Source: CAUUJV01 sp963545565 (GTDB lineage Bacteria; Actinomycetota; Actinomycetes; Actinomycetales; Bifidobacteriaceae). Taken from it: a stretch of DNA of 64,000 nt. Both the position numbers and the translations under genes were made by a program. The DNA is taken from positions 62,001-126,000 of the forward strand of contig CAUUJV010000003.1 in NCBI GenBank assembly GCA_963545565.1, in the 5' to 3' direction. The number at the start of each line of letters is the position of its first letter. Within the stretch, counting starts at the first letter, position 1. The notes under the pieces are model-generated. The model saw nothing but the letters and a program-made list of their open reading frames with translations, had not been told where the DNA came from and searched no databases. Below are positions 16,844 through 25,726 of this stretch, one piece after another.

Positions 16844-17096
16844 TTTCGGTTTTCCTTCCTGTCTTTCGCACCGGGAATACGGCGCGTCTACGACCATGTT
16901 CCCGCAGGAAAACCGATGCGGGATTGGACAAAAACCGATGCGGGAACGGCACCGGTTCCGCACATGATTCCGTCACGTCCGCGAGTCCGGACCGGTTCGT
17001 TCCGACACACCGGAACGCTCCCGCGAAACAGCGTGGTAAACGTTTACCAACAGGATCCGCGGCGGGAAACCACGACATCAGGAAAGGACGGAAACG

Positions 17097-17543
17097 ATGG
17101 AAAACGCGAAGGAAATGGTCTGGAAGGACAAGGCCCTCGAAGCGCGGTACAGGAGGAACCTGGAGGCCATGGAGGGACGCCACAGGAGGCATCCGGAACT
17201 CGCGAGCCCATGGGCCCTGCCGTACAAGGTGTTCACGGAGAACAGCATGCACGGCATCCAGAACATGCGCATCCGCTGGCTGATCGCCAACCGTCCGCAG
17301 GAATACCGGGAGATGATGATGGCCAACGTGCTCGAACAGCATCTGCGGGAAACGGAACGCCGCACACGCCACCAGTACGGCAGGAACATGGACATGCTCA
17401 TGGAGCAGAGGCACTTGAAGCGCCGCACGGACGTGATGGCCGCGCACCCGGAGATCACCGAGATGGACCGCTACTACGGCATGATCCAGGCGCAGCACGA
17501 CGCGATGGACATGGCGATCCACGAGATCGTGGAAAGCTACTGA
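17097..17543 (+). CDS. TnpV-like protein
   Basis: A 148-residue, Met/Arg/Glu-rich helical protein. The segment IRWLIANRPQEYREMMMANV and the ending MDMAIHEIVESY align by eye with TnpV proteins of Firmicutes transposons (pattern: L.EHRP..Y..LLL.GKL, ending in ..EI(V/I)..E.(I/V).Y). TnpV function is not known. GGAAAGGA precedes the ATG. It is the first plus-strand gene of the element's cargo block and divergent from the mobilisation genes. Family assignment is tentative; a helical DNA-binding accessory is equally possible. Confidence 0.5.
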   Translation: MENAKEMVWKDKALEARYRRNLEAMEGRHRRHPELASPWALPYKVFTENSMHGIQNMRIRWLIANRPQEYREMMMANVLEQHLRETERRTRHQYGRNMDMLMEQRHLKRRTDVMAAHPEITEMDRYYGMIQAQHDAMDMAIHEIVESY

Positions 17544-17745
17544 ACCAGCAAAACAAACCCTGCATCATGATGACCACCGGCGTTCAAACCGACAGAGAAT
17601 CCCTTTCATGACGATGCGAAAATCTCAAAAAGAGATCAGAAAAATAATCATGGATAACTGTGTTGATTGCACCCGAACGACAGGCTGGTTGATAGACTGA
17701 CGGAAGGTGGTTTGCGCGAGAATCCATATGTTTGTGGGGTGAACA

Positions 17746-20700
17746 ATGGCTGTTTCCAAAGTCGAATCTCGTACGGTCTCGGAGTGTTCTCTGAACAACA
17801 TCACGTCCATGGATCCGCTGAACGAGGAATGGTACGAAAAGCTGATCATCGAGCATCTGACGGAGAGACTCGGATATGAGCATCTGTACGGGCCCGACGT
17901 CCGACGCACCGACGACTCGTATCGCGACGTATTCCTTCCTGATATTCTCCCGGATGCCTTGCGACGAATCAACAGAAATCTGCCGGAAGCAGCCGTCGAT
18001 GAGGCCATTCGGAAGATTCAGAATGTCGAGATCGGCAGCCTGGAGCAGCGCAACGAGATATTCAATGACTACCTGCAATCAGGAGTCGAAGTGCACTTCT
18101 TTGACGGCAAGGAAGAGCGTGATGACATCGTCCGGCTGCTTGATTTCGACGATCCCGAGAACAACGATTTCCACGTCGTGAACCAGTGGACGTTCGTGGA
18201 ATATTCCGAGAAACGTCCCGATGTCATCATCTTCGTGAACGGCATGCCGTTGGTGTTGTTCGAACTGAAGTCCCCGTCGCGCGAGGAGACGGACGCTTCT
18301 GACGCGTACCTGCAATTGCGCCAGTACATGAAGCAGATACCGAGCATGTTCGTGCCCAACGTGTTCTGCGTGATGAGCGATATGACCCAGACCAGGGTCG
18401 GCACGATCACATCCGACGAGGACCGTTACGTGGCTTGGAAATCGGCGGACGGCGACTATTCCGGCACGAAGGCCGCGACATGGAGCACCATGATTGACGG
18501 CATGCTCCCGAAGGAACGGCTGCTCGACATCATCCAGAACTTCGTATGCTTCAACGATTCCTCCGAGAAGGTCGTGAAGATCATCGCCGCATACCACCAG
18601 TATTTCGCGGTGAGGAAAGCCATCGTCAGAGCGGAGGAGGCCGTCAATGGGGATGGCAAGATTGGCGTGTTCTGGCATACCCAGGGAAGCGGAAAATCGC
18701 TTTCGATGGTGTTCTTCGCGCATCTGCTGCAGCGTTATCTTGAAAGCCCGACCATCGTGGTCATCACCGACCGCAACGATCTCGACGACCAGCTTTTCGG
18801 ACAATTCAGCCGCTGCGCCAGGTTCCTGCGCCAGAAGGCGGTCCAGGCCGAGAGCCGCAGGAATCTTCAGGAACTGCTTGAGGGTCGTGAGGCGAACGGC
18901 ATCATCTTCACGACCATGCAGAAGTTCTCGGACGGCGACGAGCCGTTGTGCGACCGGAGCAACGTTGTGGTGATGGTGGACGAGGCTCACCGCGGCCAGT
19001 ACGGCCTGACCGAACGGATCAACGCGGACGGTCATGTGTCGGTCGGCGCGGCCCGTGTCGTGCGCAAGGCGCTGCCGAACGCGTCCTATATCGGTTTCAC
19101 CGGAACGCCGATCTCCACGGACGACCGCAACACCCGCGAGATCTTCGGCGACTACATCGACGTGTACGACATGACCCAGTCCGTCGAGGACGAATCCACC
19201 AAGCCGGTCTACTACGAAAGCCGTGTGGTCTCGCTCCATCTTGACGAGAACGCGCTGGGCCGCATCGACGCGGTCTACAAGGAGTTCGCGGACCAGGCCG
19301 ACGAGGCGAGCGTGGAGAAATCCAAGCATGACCTCGGCGGCCTCGATGCCATCTTCGACACTCCCGAAACCATCGACGCGTTGTGCCGCGACATCGTGGA
19401 CCATTACGAGAACAACCGCGCCGACGTCCTGGCCGGCAAGGCCCTGATCGTGGCGTACAGCCGGCCGATCGCGATGAAGATCTACTACAGGATCATGGAG
19501 CTGCGCCCCGAATGGAAGGACAAGGTCGGCGTGGTGATGACCATGTCGAACCAGGATCCGGAGGAATGGTTCGACGTGTGCGGCGGCACCACGCACAAGA
19601 AGGAGATGGAACGCAGGTTCAAGGACGACTCCGACTCCCTCAAGATCGCCATCGTCGTGGACATGTGGCTCACCGGCTTCGACGTGCCCAGCCTGTCCAC
19701 CATGTACGTGTTCAAGCCGATGAAGGGCCATAACCTCATGCAGGCCATCGCCCGCGTCAACCGCGTGTGCAAGGGCAAGGAGGGCGGTCTGGTCGTGGAT
19801 TACATCGGCATCGCAGGCGCGCTCAAGCGTGCGATGAAGGACTACACCAGCCGCGACCAGCACAATTACGGCGACATGAACATCGCCGAGACCGCCTATC
19901 CGAAATTCCTCGAAAAGCTCGACGTGTGCCGTGATCTCATGTACGGCTTCGACTACCGCAAGCTGATCTTCCAGAACAGCAGGGAGGCTCTTGCCGACGC
20001 CATCGCGGAAGGAACCGACTGGCTGCTCGATCCGGAACGACACGAAGACACGGAATCGTTCCTCAAGCAATGCCAGCTCATGGACCAGGCGCTGAGCCTA
20101 TGCAAAAGCATGGTAAGCGAAGAGGACGCGCATGAGGCGGCTTACCTATCCGTATTGCGCGTGCAAGTTCTACGCTTGACCGGACGTGGCTCCGGCGGGG
20201 GCGGCGGCATGACGTACACGGAGTTCAACAAGCAGGTGAGCGAGATCCTTCAGCAGAGCGTGCATGCGGACGGCGTGCTCAACCTGTTCGAGAAGGACAG
20301 CGTGGAGATCTCCCTGTTCGATGAGGCGTTCCTCCAGGAGGTCGCCGGCATGAAGGAGAAGAACATCGCGATAGAGAGCCTGAAACGCCTCATCAAGGAG
20401 AAGGTGCGGGCGTACGGGCGCACCAGCGTGGTCAAATCCCAGAAGTTCAGCGAGATGCTCCAGAACACGTTGAACGCGTATCTCAACGGCATGCTCACGA
20501 ACGCGCAGGTCATCGAAGAGCTCGTCAACATGGCCAAGGAGATCATGAAGGACCGCGACGACGCGCAGAAGCTCGGCCTGAGCGACGAGGAGATGGCGTT
20601 CTACGACGCAATCACCCAGCCGCAGGCGGTCAAGGACTTCTACGACAACGACCAACTCGTCTCGATAGCCCGCGAGCTGACCGATGCGATGCGGAGCAAC

Positions 20701-20865
20701 GCCACGATCGACTGGCAGAAGAAGGAAAGCGCCAGGGCCGGCATGCGGCGTGCCATCAAACGTTTGCTGCGCAAATACAAGTATCCGCCCGAAGGCGTCG
20801 AGGACGCCATGAAGACCGTCATGGAACAGTGCGAGCTGTGGGCCGACACCAAGATCAGCGAATAG
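17746..20865 (+). CDS. hsdR: Type I restriction enzyme R subunit (HsdR)
   Basis: A 1039-residue motor/endonuclease subunit. The N-terminal nuclease domain shows PDVIIFVNGMPLVLFELKSP (PD-(D/E)xK, ELK near 171). Helicase motifs follow: Walker A HTQGSGKS (about 310), VDEAHRGQYG (about 410), FTGTPI, and motif VI AIARVNRV. The C-terminal region binds the methylase complex. The ATG follows GTGGGGTGA. hsdM begins 25 bp after the stop. It cleaves unmethylated foreign DNA after translocation, with specificity given by HsdS. Full family length and intact motifs indicate a working enzyme. GC content is much higher than in hsdS downstream. Confidence 0.93.
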   Translation: MAVSKVESRTVSECSLNNITSMDPLNEEWYEKLIIEHLTERLGYEHLYGPDVRRTDDSYRDVFLPDILPDALRRINRNLPEAAVDEAIRKIQNVEIGSLEQRNEIFNDYLQSGVEVHFFDGKEERDDIVRLLDFDDPENNDFHVVNQWTFVEYSEKRPDVIIFVNGMPLVLFELKSPSREETDASDAYLQLRQYMKQIPSMFVPNVFCVMSDMTQTRVGTITSDEDRYVAWKSADGDYSGTKAATWSTMIDGMLPKERLLDIIQNFVCFNDSSEKVVKIIAAYHQYFAVRKAIVRAEEAVNGDGKIGVFWHTQGSGKSLSMVFFAHLLQRYLESPTIVVITDRNDLDDQLFGQFSRCARFLRQKAVQAESRRNLQELLEGREANGIIFTTMQKFSDGDEPLCDRSNVVVMVDEAHRGQYGLTERINADGHVSVGAARVVRKALPNASYIGFTGTPISTDDRNTREIFGDYIDVYDMTQSVEDESTKPVYYESRVVSLHLDENALGRIDAVYKEFADQADEASVEKSKHDLGGLDAIFDTPETIDALCRDIVDHYENNRADVLAGKALIVAYSRPIAMKIYYRIMELRPEWKDKVGVVMTMSNQDPEEWFDVCGGTTHKKEMERRFKDDSDSLKIAIVVDMWLTGFDVPSLSTMYVFKPMKGHNLMQAIARVNRVCKGKEGGLVVDYIGIAGALKRAMKDYTSRDQHNYGDMNIAETAYPKFLEKLDVCRDLMYGFDYRKLIFQNSREALADAIAEGTDWLLDPERHEDTESFLKQCQLMDQALSLCKSMVSEEDAHEAAYLSVLRVQVLRLTGRGSGGGGGMTYTEFNKQVSEILQQSVHADGVLNLFEKDSVEISLFDEAFLQEVAGMKEKNIAIESLKRLIKEKVRAYGRTSVVKSQKFSEMLQNTLNAYLNGMLTNAQVIEELVNMAKEIMKDRDDAQKLGLSDEEMAFYDAITQPQAVKDFYDNDQLVSIARELTDAMRSNATIDWQKKESARAGMRRAIKRLLRKYKYPPEGVEDAMKTVMEQCELWADTKISE

Positions 20866-20890
20866 GACGAGCAGGAGGATAATACAAGAC

Positions 20891-22399
20891 ATGGCAAAGA
20901 AGAAGGACAATACCGCCGAGATCGGCTTCGAGGAACAGATCTGGAGCGCCGCCGACAAGCTGCGCGGCAACATCGACGCTTCCGAATACAAGAACGTCGT
21001 GCTCGGCCTCATCTTCCTGAAGTACATCTCCGACAAGTTCGACCAGAAATACCAGGAACTCGTCGAGGAGGGCGAGGGATTCGAGGAGGACCGCGACGAA
21101 TACGCGAGCGAGAACATCTTCTTCGTTCCCGAGAACGCCCGCTGGAAGACCATCGCAGCGGCCGCGCACACGCCTGAGATCGGCAAGGTCATCGACGAGG
21201 CCATGCGCCAGATCGAAGCCGAGAACAACAAGCTCAAGGGCATCCTGACGAAGAACTTCGCACGCCAGGAGCTCGACAAGCGACGTCTGGGCGAGGTCGT
21301 GGACCTGTTCACCAACGTGAAGATGGCCGAAAAGGGCGATAGCCGCGACATCCTCGGACGCACCTACGAATACTGCCTGGCCAAATTCGCCGAAGCGGAA
21401 GGCAAGAACGCCGGCGAATTCTACACGCCCGCGTGCGTCGTGAAGACGCTGGTCGAGGTCATCGAACCCCACCACGGGCGCGTGTACGATCCGTGCTGCG
21501 GCAGCGGCGGCATGTTCGTACAGTCCGCGGACTTCGTCAAACGCCATCAGGGCAACATCAACGACATCTCCGTGTACGGCCAGGAGTCCAATCCGACCAC
21601 ATGGAAAATGGCGACCATGAACCTCGCGATCCGCGGCATCGACGCGGATCTGGGCGATCATAATGCCGACACGTTCTTCGAGGACCTGCACAAGACCGAG
21701 AAATTCGATTTCATCCTCGCTAACCCGCCCTTCAACCTGAAGGACTGGGGAGGAAAGAAACTCGAGAACGACGTACGCTGGCAGTACGGCACCCCACCGG
21801 AGGGCAACGCCAACTTCGCATGGGTCCAGCACATGATCCACCATCTCAACCGTTCCGGCCGCATGGGCATGGTTCTGGCGAACGGCGCGTTGTCCAGCCA
21901 GACGAACAACGAGGGCGAGATCCGCGCCAAGATCGTGGATGCCGATCTGGTCGAAGGCATCATCGCAATGCCCGACAGGCTCTTCTACAGCACCGGCATA
22001 CCTGTGAGCCTGTGGATCATCACCAAGAACAAGAAGCAGTCTGGCAAAACGTTGTTCATCGACGCGCGCGATATGGGAACCATGGTGTCCCGCAGGCTCC
22101 GCGAGTTCACCGATGAGGACATCGCCAAGGTATCGACTGCGTTCGACGCGTTCCGTAACGGCACTCTGGAAACGGAGAAGGGCTTCTCCGCCATCGCCAC
22201 GACGGAAGATATCAAGGCGCAGGATTACATCCTGACTCCGGGCCGTTACGTCGGTGTCGCCGAAGTGGAAGAAGACGATGAGCCATTCGATGAGAAGATG
22301 ACCCGTCTGACCGGCGAAATCGCCAAATGCTTCGAGGAATCCAACCGTCTGCAAGAGCAGATCAAGAAGAATCTGGAGGCCATCGGCTATGTCATGTGA
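20891..22399 (+). CDS. hsdM: Type I DNA methyltransferase M subunit (HsdM)
   Basis: A 502-residue N6-adenine methyltransferase. An HsdM_N helical domain (about 10-150) precedes the catalytic domain with the AdoMet motif VYDPCCGSGGMFVQS (about 197-211) and the catalytic NPPF at about 278 (ILANPPFNLKDWGG). AGGAGG precedes the ATG at slightly long spacing. It overlaps the hsdS start by 11 bp, so M and S subunits are translationally coupled. With HsdS it protects the host's own sites. Confidence 0.94.
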   Translation: MAKKKDNTAEIGFEEQIWSAADKLRGNIDASEYKNVVLGLIFLKYISDKFDQKYQELVEEGEGFEEDRDEYASENIFFVPENARWKTIAAAAHTPEIGKVIDEAMRQIEAENNKLKGILTKNFARQELDKRRLGEVVDLFTNVKMAEKGDSRDILGRTYEYCLAKFAEAEGKNAGEFYTPACVVKTLVEVIEPHHGRVYDPCCGSGGMFVQSADFVKRHQGNINDISVYGQESNPTTWKMATMNLAIRGIDADLGDHNADTFFEDLHKTEKFDFILANPPFNLKDWGGKKLENDVRWQYGTPPEGNANFAWVQHMIHHLNRSGRMGMVLANGALSSQTNNEGEIRAKIVDADLVEGIIAMPDRLFYSTGIPVSLWIITKNKKQSGKTLFIDARDMGTMVSRRLREFTDEDIAKVSTAFDAFRNGTLETEKGFSAIATTEDIKAQDYILTPGRYVGVAEVEEDDEPFDEKMTRLTGEIAKCFEESNRLQEQIKKNLEAIGYVM

Positions 22400-22949
22400 A
22401 TGGCATTCAGCACCTCTTGGTGAACTAATTTCCTACATCGGCAAGGGTGTTGCGCCCAAGTACATAAATGACGGCCTAGATGCCACCATGGTTCTCGGTC
22501 AGAAATGTGTTCGCAATCAAGCCCTTCAATATGAGCAAGCCCGCTTTCACAATTCCGCAGAGAAAGCTGTTAATCCTGATAAAGAAGTTCGGAAGGGCGA
22601 CATACTTATTAATGCTACTGGCGTAGGAAGTGCGGGACGAGTTGCCCAAGTCATGGCAGATCCATCACGTCAGTGTATTACTGATGGACATGTCATCACT
22701 CTCAGAGCCAAAGACATCAATCCTTTTTATCTAGGTTATTTCGTCAAATCGAAGCAAAAAACCATTGAACTCATGGCGGAAGGTTCAACCGGACAAACCG
22801 AGATGAACCGACAGCGACTTCAAAGTGAGATCATTGTCACTTTCCCGGAGAGCAAAGATCTTCAAAAAAGGATTGCCGAGCACGGACTTGCTATCGACAA
22901 AAAAATAACAGTTAACAATCAGCTAAATGATTATTTGTTAGCTGCGTGA
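22389..22949 (+). CDS. hsdS: Type I specificity subunit HsdS, single-TRD form
   Basis: A 186-residue protein, about half the normal HsdS length. It holds one target-recognition domain (WHSAPLGELISYIGKG to the TGQTEMNRQRL region) and ends in the conserved helix KKITVNNQLNDYLLAA, where a full HsdS would continue into a second recognition domain. The missing half lies on the opposite strand at 22912-23580. The end of the gene contains one arm of an inverted repeat shared with that half. Base composition is clearly lower in GC than hsdR and hsdM. Half-size HsdS proteins can dimerise and recognise palindromic-type sites, so this form may itself be active. Confidence 0.85.
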   Translation: MSCEWHSAPLGELISYIGKGVAPKYINDGLDATMVLGQKCVRNQALQYEQARFHNSAEKAVNPDKEVRKGDILINATGVGSAGRVAQVMADPSRQCITDGHVITLRAKDINPFYLGYFVKSKQKTIELMAEGSTGQTEMNRQRLQSEIIVTFPESKDLQKRIAEHGLAIDKKITVNNQLNDYLLAA

Positions 22950-23580
22950 GGTCAACCTTCGAAACGTCAATTTCGCCGGACATGAGTTTGGGAAGAAGAA
23001 CATCTCGAAGGGCAGTGAGTGAGACATTTTCTTTCACTTTGTTTTGGAGCATTTCATAGAGAGGCTTGGTCTGTTCGTAAAACTGATCGAGGACTGAAGT
23101 TGAGGGCATTCTGAGAAGCATTGATTTAATCATTTTTGAGTTAACTGCAGTCGCTATTGATGACGTGCTTCCCAAAGAGGCATAGTCATAGGATTTCAAT
23201 AGCGGGTACAGGTAAGCAAGTTTTCTCGGGTCATCCGAGCTGAAGCATGCTATAGCCTCATTGGTCGTCATTTCCTTCGACACTATACCTACCCGACCTA
23301 TGGTTAGTTTGAAACTCAGAAGAACAGATCCCGGTTTACATAGCTTCATGTTATGTTTAGCGACAGCTTTTTGTGTTAAATACTCAGAGCTGTCCATAAG
23401 GTAAACATCTCCGCAGCCCATATCCTTGATGGACATCCAAACTACATTGTTATTTGAGTTGGGGGAGAACCACTCAGATTCTTTTCTAGGCGGTGTTTTG
23501 CCTATATGTATATCGAATGCTTCATCAGCTCGTACGCTTGTCAGCGCTTCTATTTCGGAAATCTTTCTTTGGGAAGTCAT
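22912..23580 (-). CDS. Inverted second half of hsdS (TRD2 segment, probably silent)
   Basis: About 222 codons on the minus strand encode a second target-recognition domain (KTPPRKESEWFS, VVWMSIKDMG, LLSFKLTIGRVGIVSKEM) and the usual HsdS C terminus (LPKLMSGEIDVSKV). The frame is open upstream of the ATG and reads QLNDYLEQLL, the conserved inter-domain helix also found at the end of the plus-strand hsdS; before that, unrelated sequence and a stop occur. No ribosome site is present. It overlaps the plus-strand hsdS tail-to-tail by 38 bp. It therefore looks like a donor half of an invertible specificity gene. Confidence 0.75.
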   Translation of the reverse strand: MTSQRKISEIEALTSVRADEAFDIHIGKTPPRKESEWFSPNSNNNVVWMSIKDMGCGDVYLMDSSEYLTQKAVAKHNMKLCKPGSVLLSFKLTIGRVGIVSKEMTTNEAIACFSSDDPRKLAYLYPLLKSYDYASLGSTSSIATAVNSKMIKSMLLRMPSTSVLDQFYEQTKPLYEMLQNKVKENVSLTALRDVLLPKLMSGEIDVSKVDLTQLTNNHLADC

Positions 23581-23610
23581 CAACAGTTGCTCTAAATAAT
23601 CATTTAGTTG
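22920..23610. repeat. Inverted repeat flanking the hsdS inversion segment
   Basis: Arms 22920-22937 and 23593-23610 are inverted copies matching at 16 of 18 positions, and both encode the HsdS helix QLNDYL in the same frame. Recombination between them would flip about 655 bp and join the first half of hsdS in frame to the second recognition domain, giving a protein of about 410 residues. Confidence 0.65.
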
Positions 23611-23662
23611 AAAAATCGCTTCGAACCATTATAGATCGACACAAACGTCATGCTAGAAGCTG

Positions 23663-23834
23663 GCAACCTACACGGCCTACCGCCCTCACCCTACTCTCTA
23701 TTAGGTTTTCCCGACCCACACAATCGACCTACCGACCTACGTTGCGATCCGGCGGTAGGTCGGTAGGTCGATTGTGCAGGTCGATGAATCCCATATATTT
23801 CAATATGTAGGCCGGTAGGCCTGTAGGCTGTCCG
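23663..23834. repeat. Iteron-like CCTAC repeats and a perfect 22 bp inverted repeat
   Basis: The inverted repeat has arms 23719-23740 and 23755-23776 with a 14-base centre, and each arm contains CGACCTACCGACCTAC-type 8 bp direct repeats. Related CCTAC units occur at 23668-23685 and 23808-23829. They lie just downstream of the Rep-like ATPase gene. No T-run follows on either strand. A replication origin or operator is more likely than a terminator. Confidence 0.5.
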
Positions 23835-23843
23835 TTAAAAATG

Positions 23844-25298
23844 TCAGATCAGCTTATACCATTCCCCTCCAGCACCCTTTGAGGACGCTCTGATACGTCC
23901 CGAACACATCAGGTTCTCCAGCGCCGGAGATAGCACCTCACGCTGTCGTTTCGAGATGCTGTTGTGCAGGGATCTCCTGGATAGCTCATGGCTTGGAGCG
24001 TTCTCAAGCAGGGACATGATCCGATCCTCCACCTTCTTCGCGCGCTGCGTCTCGGCGACGTCGGAAGCGTCGTCCGTCAGCTTCATGCGTTCCGCCATCC
24101 GTTCGCTGCGCATGATATCGGACTGCTTCCGGGCATCCTCGAACGTCTTCGCCGAATCATCGGCGAGAACGCCGGCAAGCTCCCAGTCCTCCTCGCTCAC
24201 GACCAGTGGATCGCCGCCGCTTCCGAGACGGAGCAGGTGCATGGCCGCTGCCAATTTCATGCGCATGTATGTGCTGTGCGCGGTCGGCGAGGCAGGACTG
24301 TCCATGCTATTGGTGCGGATCCGGTCGAAGATCACATGCTCCTCCACGATTTTGGGGAACGTCATCGGCTTGAGTTCGTACCGAGCGTCTTCCATTCCTT
24401 CGAGGGCCAGATTCCCGTATCCTCCCTCCGAATACACCTTTCCCATGATCTCGGCGGGCAGATCGGCCGGCAGGATTCCCTGGTCGTACGGGAACATGGT
24501 GGTAACCGGTTCCGGGGTGGTGTCGCGGAAATCCACGCGAAGGTTGGCGATGCGGTCGCTCAGCGCGGACACGTAGAGGAACCGCTGCTGCAGGCCGACG
24601 CCGTATCCGTTGGTGAACACGTCGATGCTGGACGGCTGGGCGGAGATGACGGGGATCCCGCGGTATCCGTGGTCGGGTATGACGACCGACAGGCTGCGGT
24701 CCTTGGTGGTCTCGCCGATCCGATGCCCGGAGAACACGTCCAGCAGCGTGGACCTCAGGGTGCTCTCCTTCCGTCCCATGAGCGCCTGGAGCGTCGATAT
24801 CTCCGTATATCGCAGGATCGCGCGCCCGTTCACGAACTCGGTACGATACCCGTCGCCGTCCGATCCGGATTCAGATCGGCGGGCGAAGATCGCGGACACC
24901 GCCTGACCGGTCGCGGGAGCGCCCTCGTATGCGCCCCTGACGTCGGGAACGAGGTGTTCCGCCGTGGTGTACGCGGTGTCCTTGCCTGATGACGGGCCAC
25001 CGAGCAGCACCACGCCGAAGTTCAGCGAACCGTAGCTCGCGCCGACCAACGCCGGGAGCACGATGTGCGGCGGCGTGGCCGCGACGATCCTCGCCAGCAC
25101 GCATGCCAGCACCGCATACGGCGATACCATGTGCCAGACCGCGAAGTCGCGAATCTCGCGTAGTTCCGTGCAGGATTCCCAATAGCAGTCGTCGTCGAAG
25201 GTGTATCCTCCGGCGAGCGGGTTGTACGGATGCCCACCGGCGGTGCGGGGAATGCCGCCGCCCACGAACTCGCCCCTCATCGGATTTAGGTCTATCAT
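23844..25298 (-). CDS. Rep-like P-loop ATPase (DUF3987-like)
   Basis: A 484-residue protein. A Walker A motif VLLGGPSSGKDTAY lies at about 94-107, after a helical N-terminal region; the C terminus (about 410-484) forms a winged helix (LSRRSLHNSISKRQREVLSPALENL). The layout is that of DUF3987-type helicase/primase-associated ATPases found in integrative elements and phages. The ATG at 25298 follows AAAGGAA and fits the compact N terminus; a longer frame to 25448 runs through a hairpin and lacks a ribosome site. It probably supports replication of the excised element, with the adjacent CCTAC repeats as a possible origin. Confidence 0.65.
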   Translation of the reverse strand: MIDLNPMRGEFVGGGIPRTAGGHPYNPLAGGYTFDDDCYWESCTELREIRDFAVWHMVSPYAVLACVLARIVAATPPHIVLPALVGASYGSLNFGVVLLGGPSSGKDTAYTTAEHLVPDVRGAYEGAPATGQAVSAIFARRSESGSDGDGYRTEFVNGRAILRYTEISTLQALMGRKESTLRSTLLDVFSGHRIGETTKDRSLSVVIPDHGYRGIPVISAQPSSIDVFTNGYGVGLQQRFLYVSALSDRIANLRVDFRDTTPEPVTTMFPYDQGILPADLPAEIMGKVYSEGGYGNLALEGMEDARYELKPMTFPKIVEEHVIFDRIRTNSMDSPASPTAHSTYMRMKLAAAMHLLRLGSGGDPLVVSEEDWELAGVLADDSAKTFEDARKQSDIMRSERMAERMKLTDDASDVAETQRAKKVEDRIMSLLENAPSHELSRRSLHNSISKRQREVLSPALENLMCSGRIRASSKGAGGEWYKLI

Positions 25299-25327
25299 TA
25301 CTAGTGCAGTTCCTTTCGAGGAATTTG

Positions 25328-25368
25328 GCGGCCGCTCCAATGGCGATGTGTGGAGCGGCCGCTTTTTT
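25328..25368 (+). terminator. Hairpin with T-run, plus orientation, in the rep leader
   Basis: A perfect 12 bp stem (25328-25339 and 25351-25362) with an 11-base loop is followed by TTTTTT on the plus strand. All neighbouring genes are on the minus strand. On the minus strand the hairpin lies in the leader of the Rep-like gene, 30 bp before its start, without a T-run. Confidence 0.65.
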
Positions 25369-25384
25369 ATTGATATTGGGGTTG

Positions 25385-25573
25385 CTATCTGCCGACGAAT
25401 TCCTTGAGGGATTCGTACGAGACGAGATAGATGCGTCCCGCCTTGCACGCGTGGAGGTCTCCGCTGCGAATGAGGTTTCGCACGCTTTTGGGATCCTTGA
25501 ACCCCAGCAGTCGCGTCGCCTCCATGATCGAGACTGACAACGGTTCGAGATTCATCATCTGGTTCTTGGGCAT
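25385..25573 (-). CDS. Excisionase-like helix-turn-helix protein
   Basis: A 62-residue protein with a MerR-like/excisionase winged-helix pattern: LSVSIMEATRLLGFKDPKSVRNLIRSGDLHACKAGRIYLVSYESLKEF. Such proteins bend att DNA and direct integrases towards excision. AAGGAGCG precedes the ATG at 25573. It lies between the integrase and the Rep-like gene, all on the minus strand, the usual order for such elements. Confidence 0.78.
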   Translation of the reverse strand: MPKNQMMNLEPLSVSIMEATRLLGFKDPKSVRNLIRSGDLHACKAGRIYLVSYESLKEFVGR

Positions 25574-25726
25574 GTTCTATCGCTCCTTGTCTAGTCGTTC
25601 GTGACGTTCCCTTGGGGAATGTCTTTCGCTTTTTCGCGCCTTCACGACGCTTATAACGACACTAAGGCACTTTCGGGCGTGTCGGGATTGGACATTTTTT
25701 CTCCGCATCTTTCGATTCCCCACTTT

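Noticed and set aside
18079..20070. A 663-codon antisense frame within hsdR
   Set aside because: It mirrors hsdR, which has all family motifs; His/Val/Leu-rich antisense frames are expected in GC-rich DNA.
20855..22354. A 499-codon antisense frame within hsdM
   Set aside because: Same reason: shadow of an intact hsdM.
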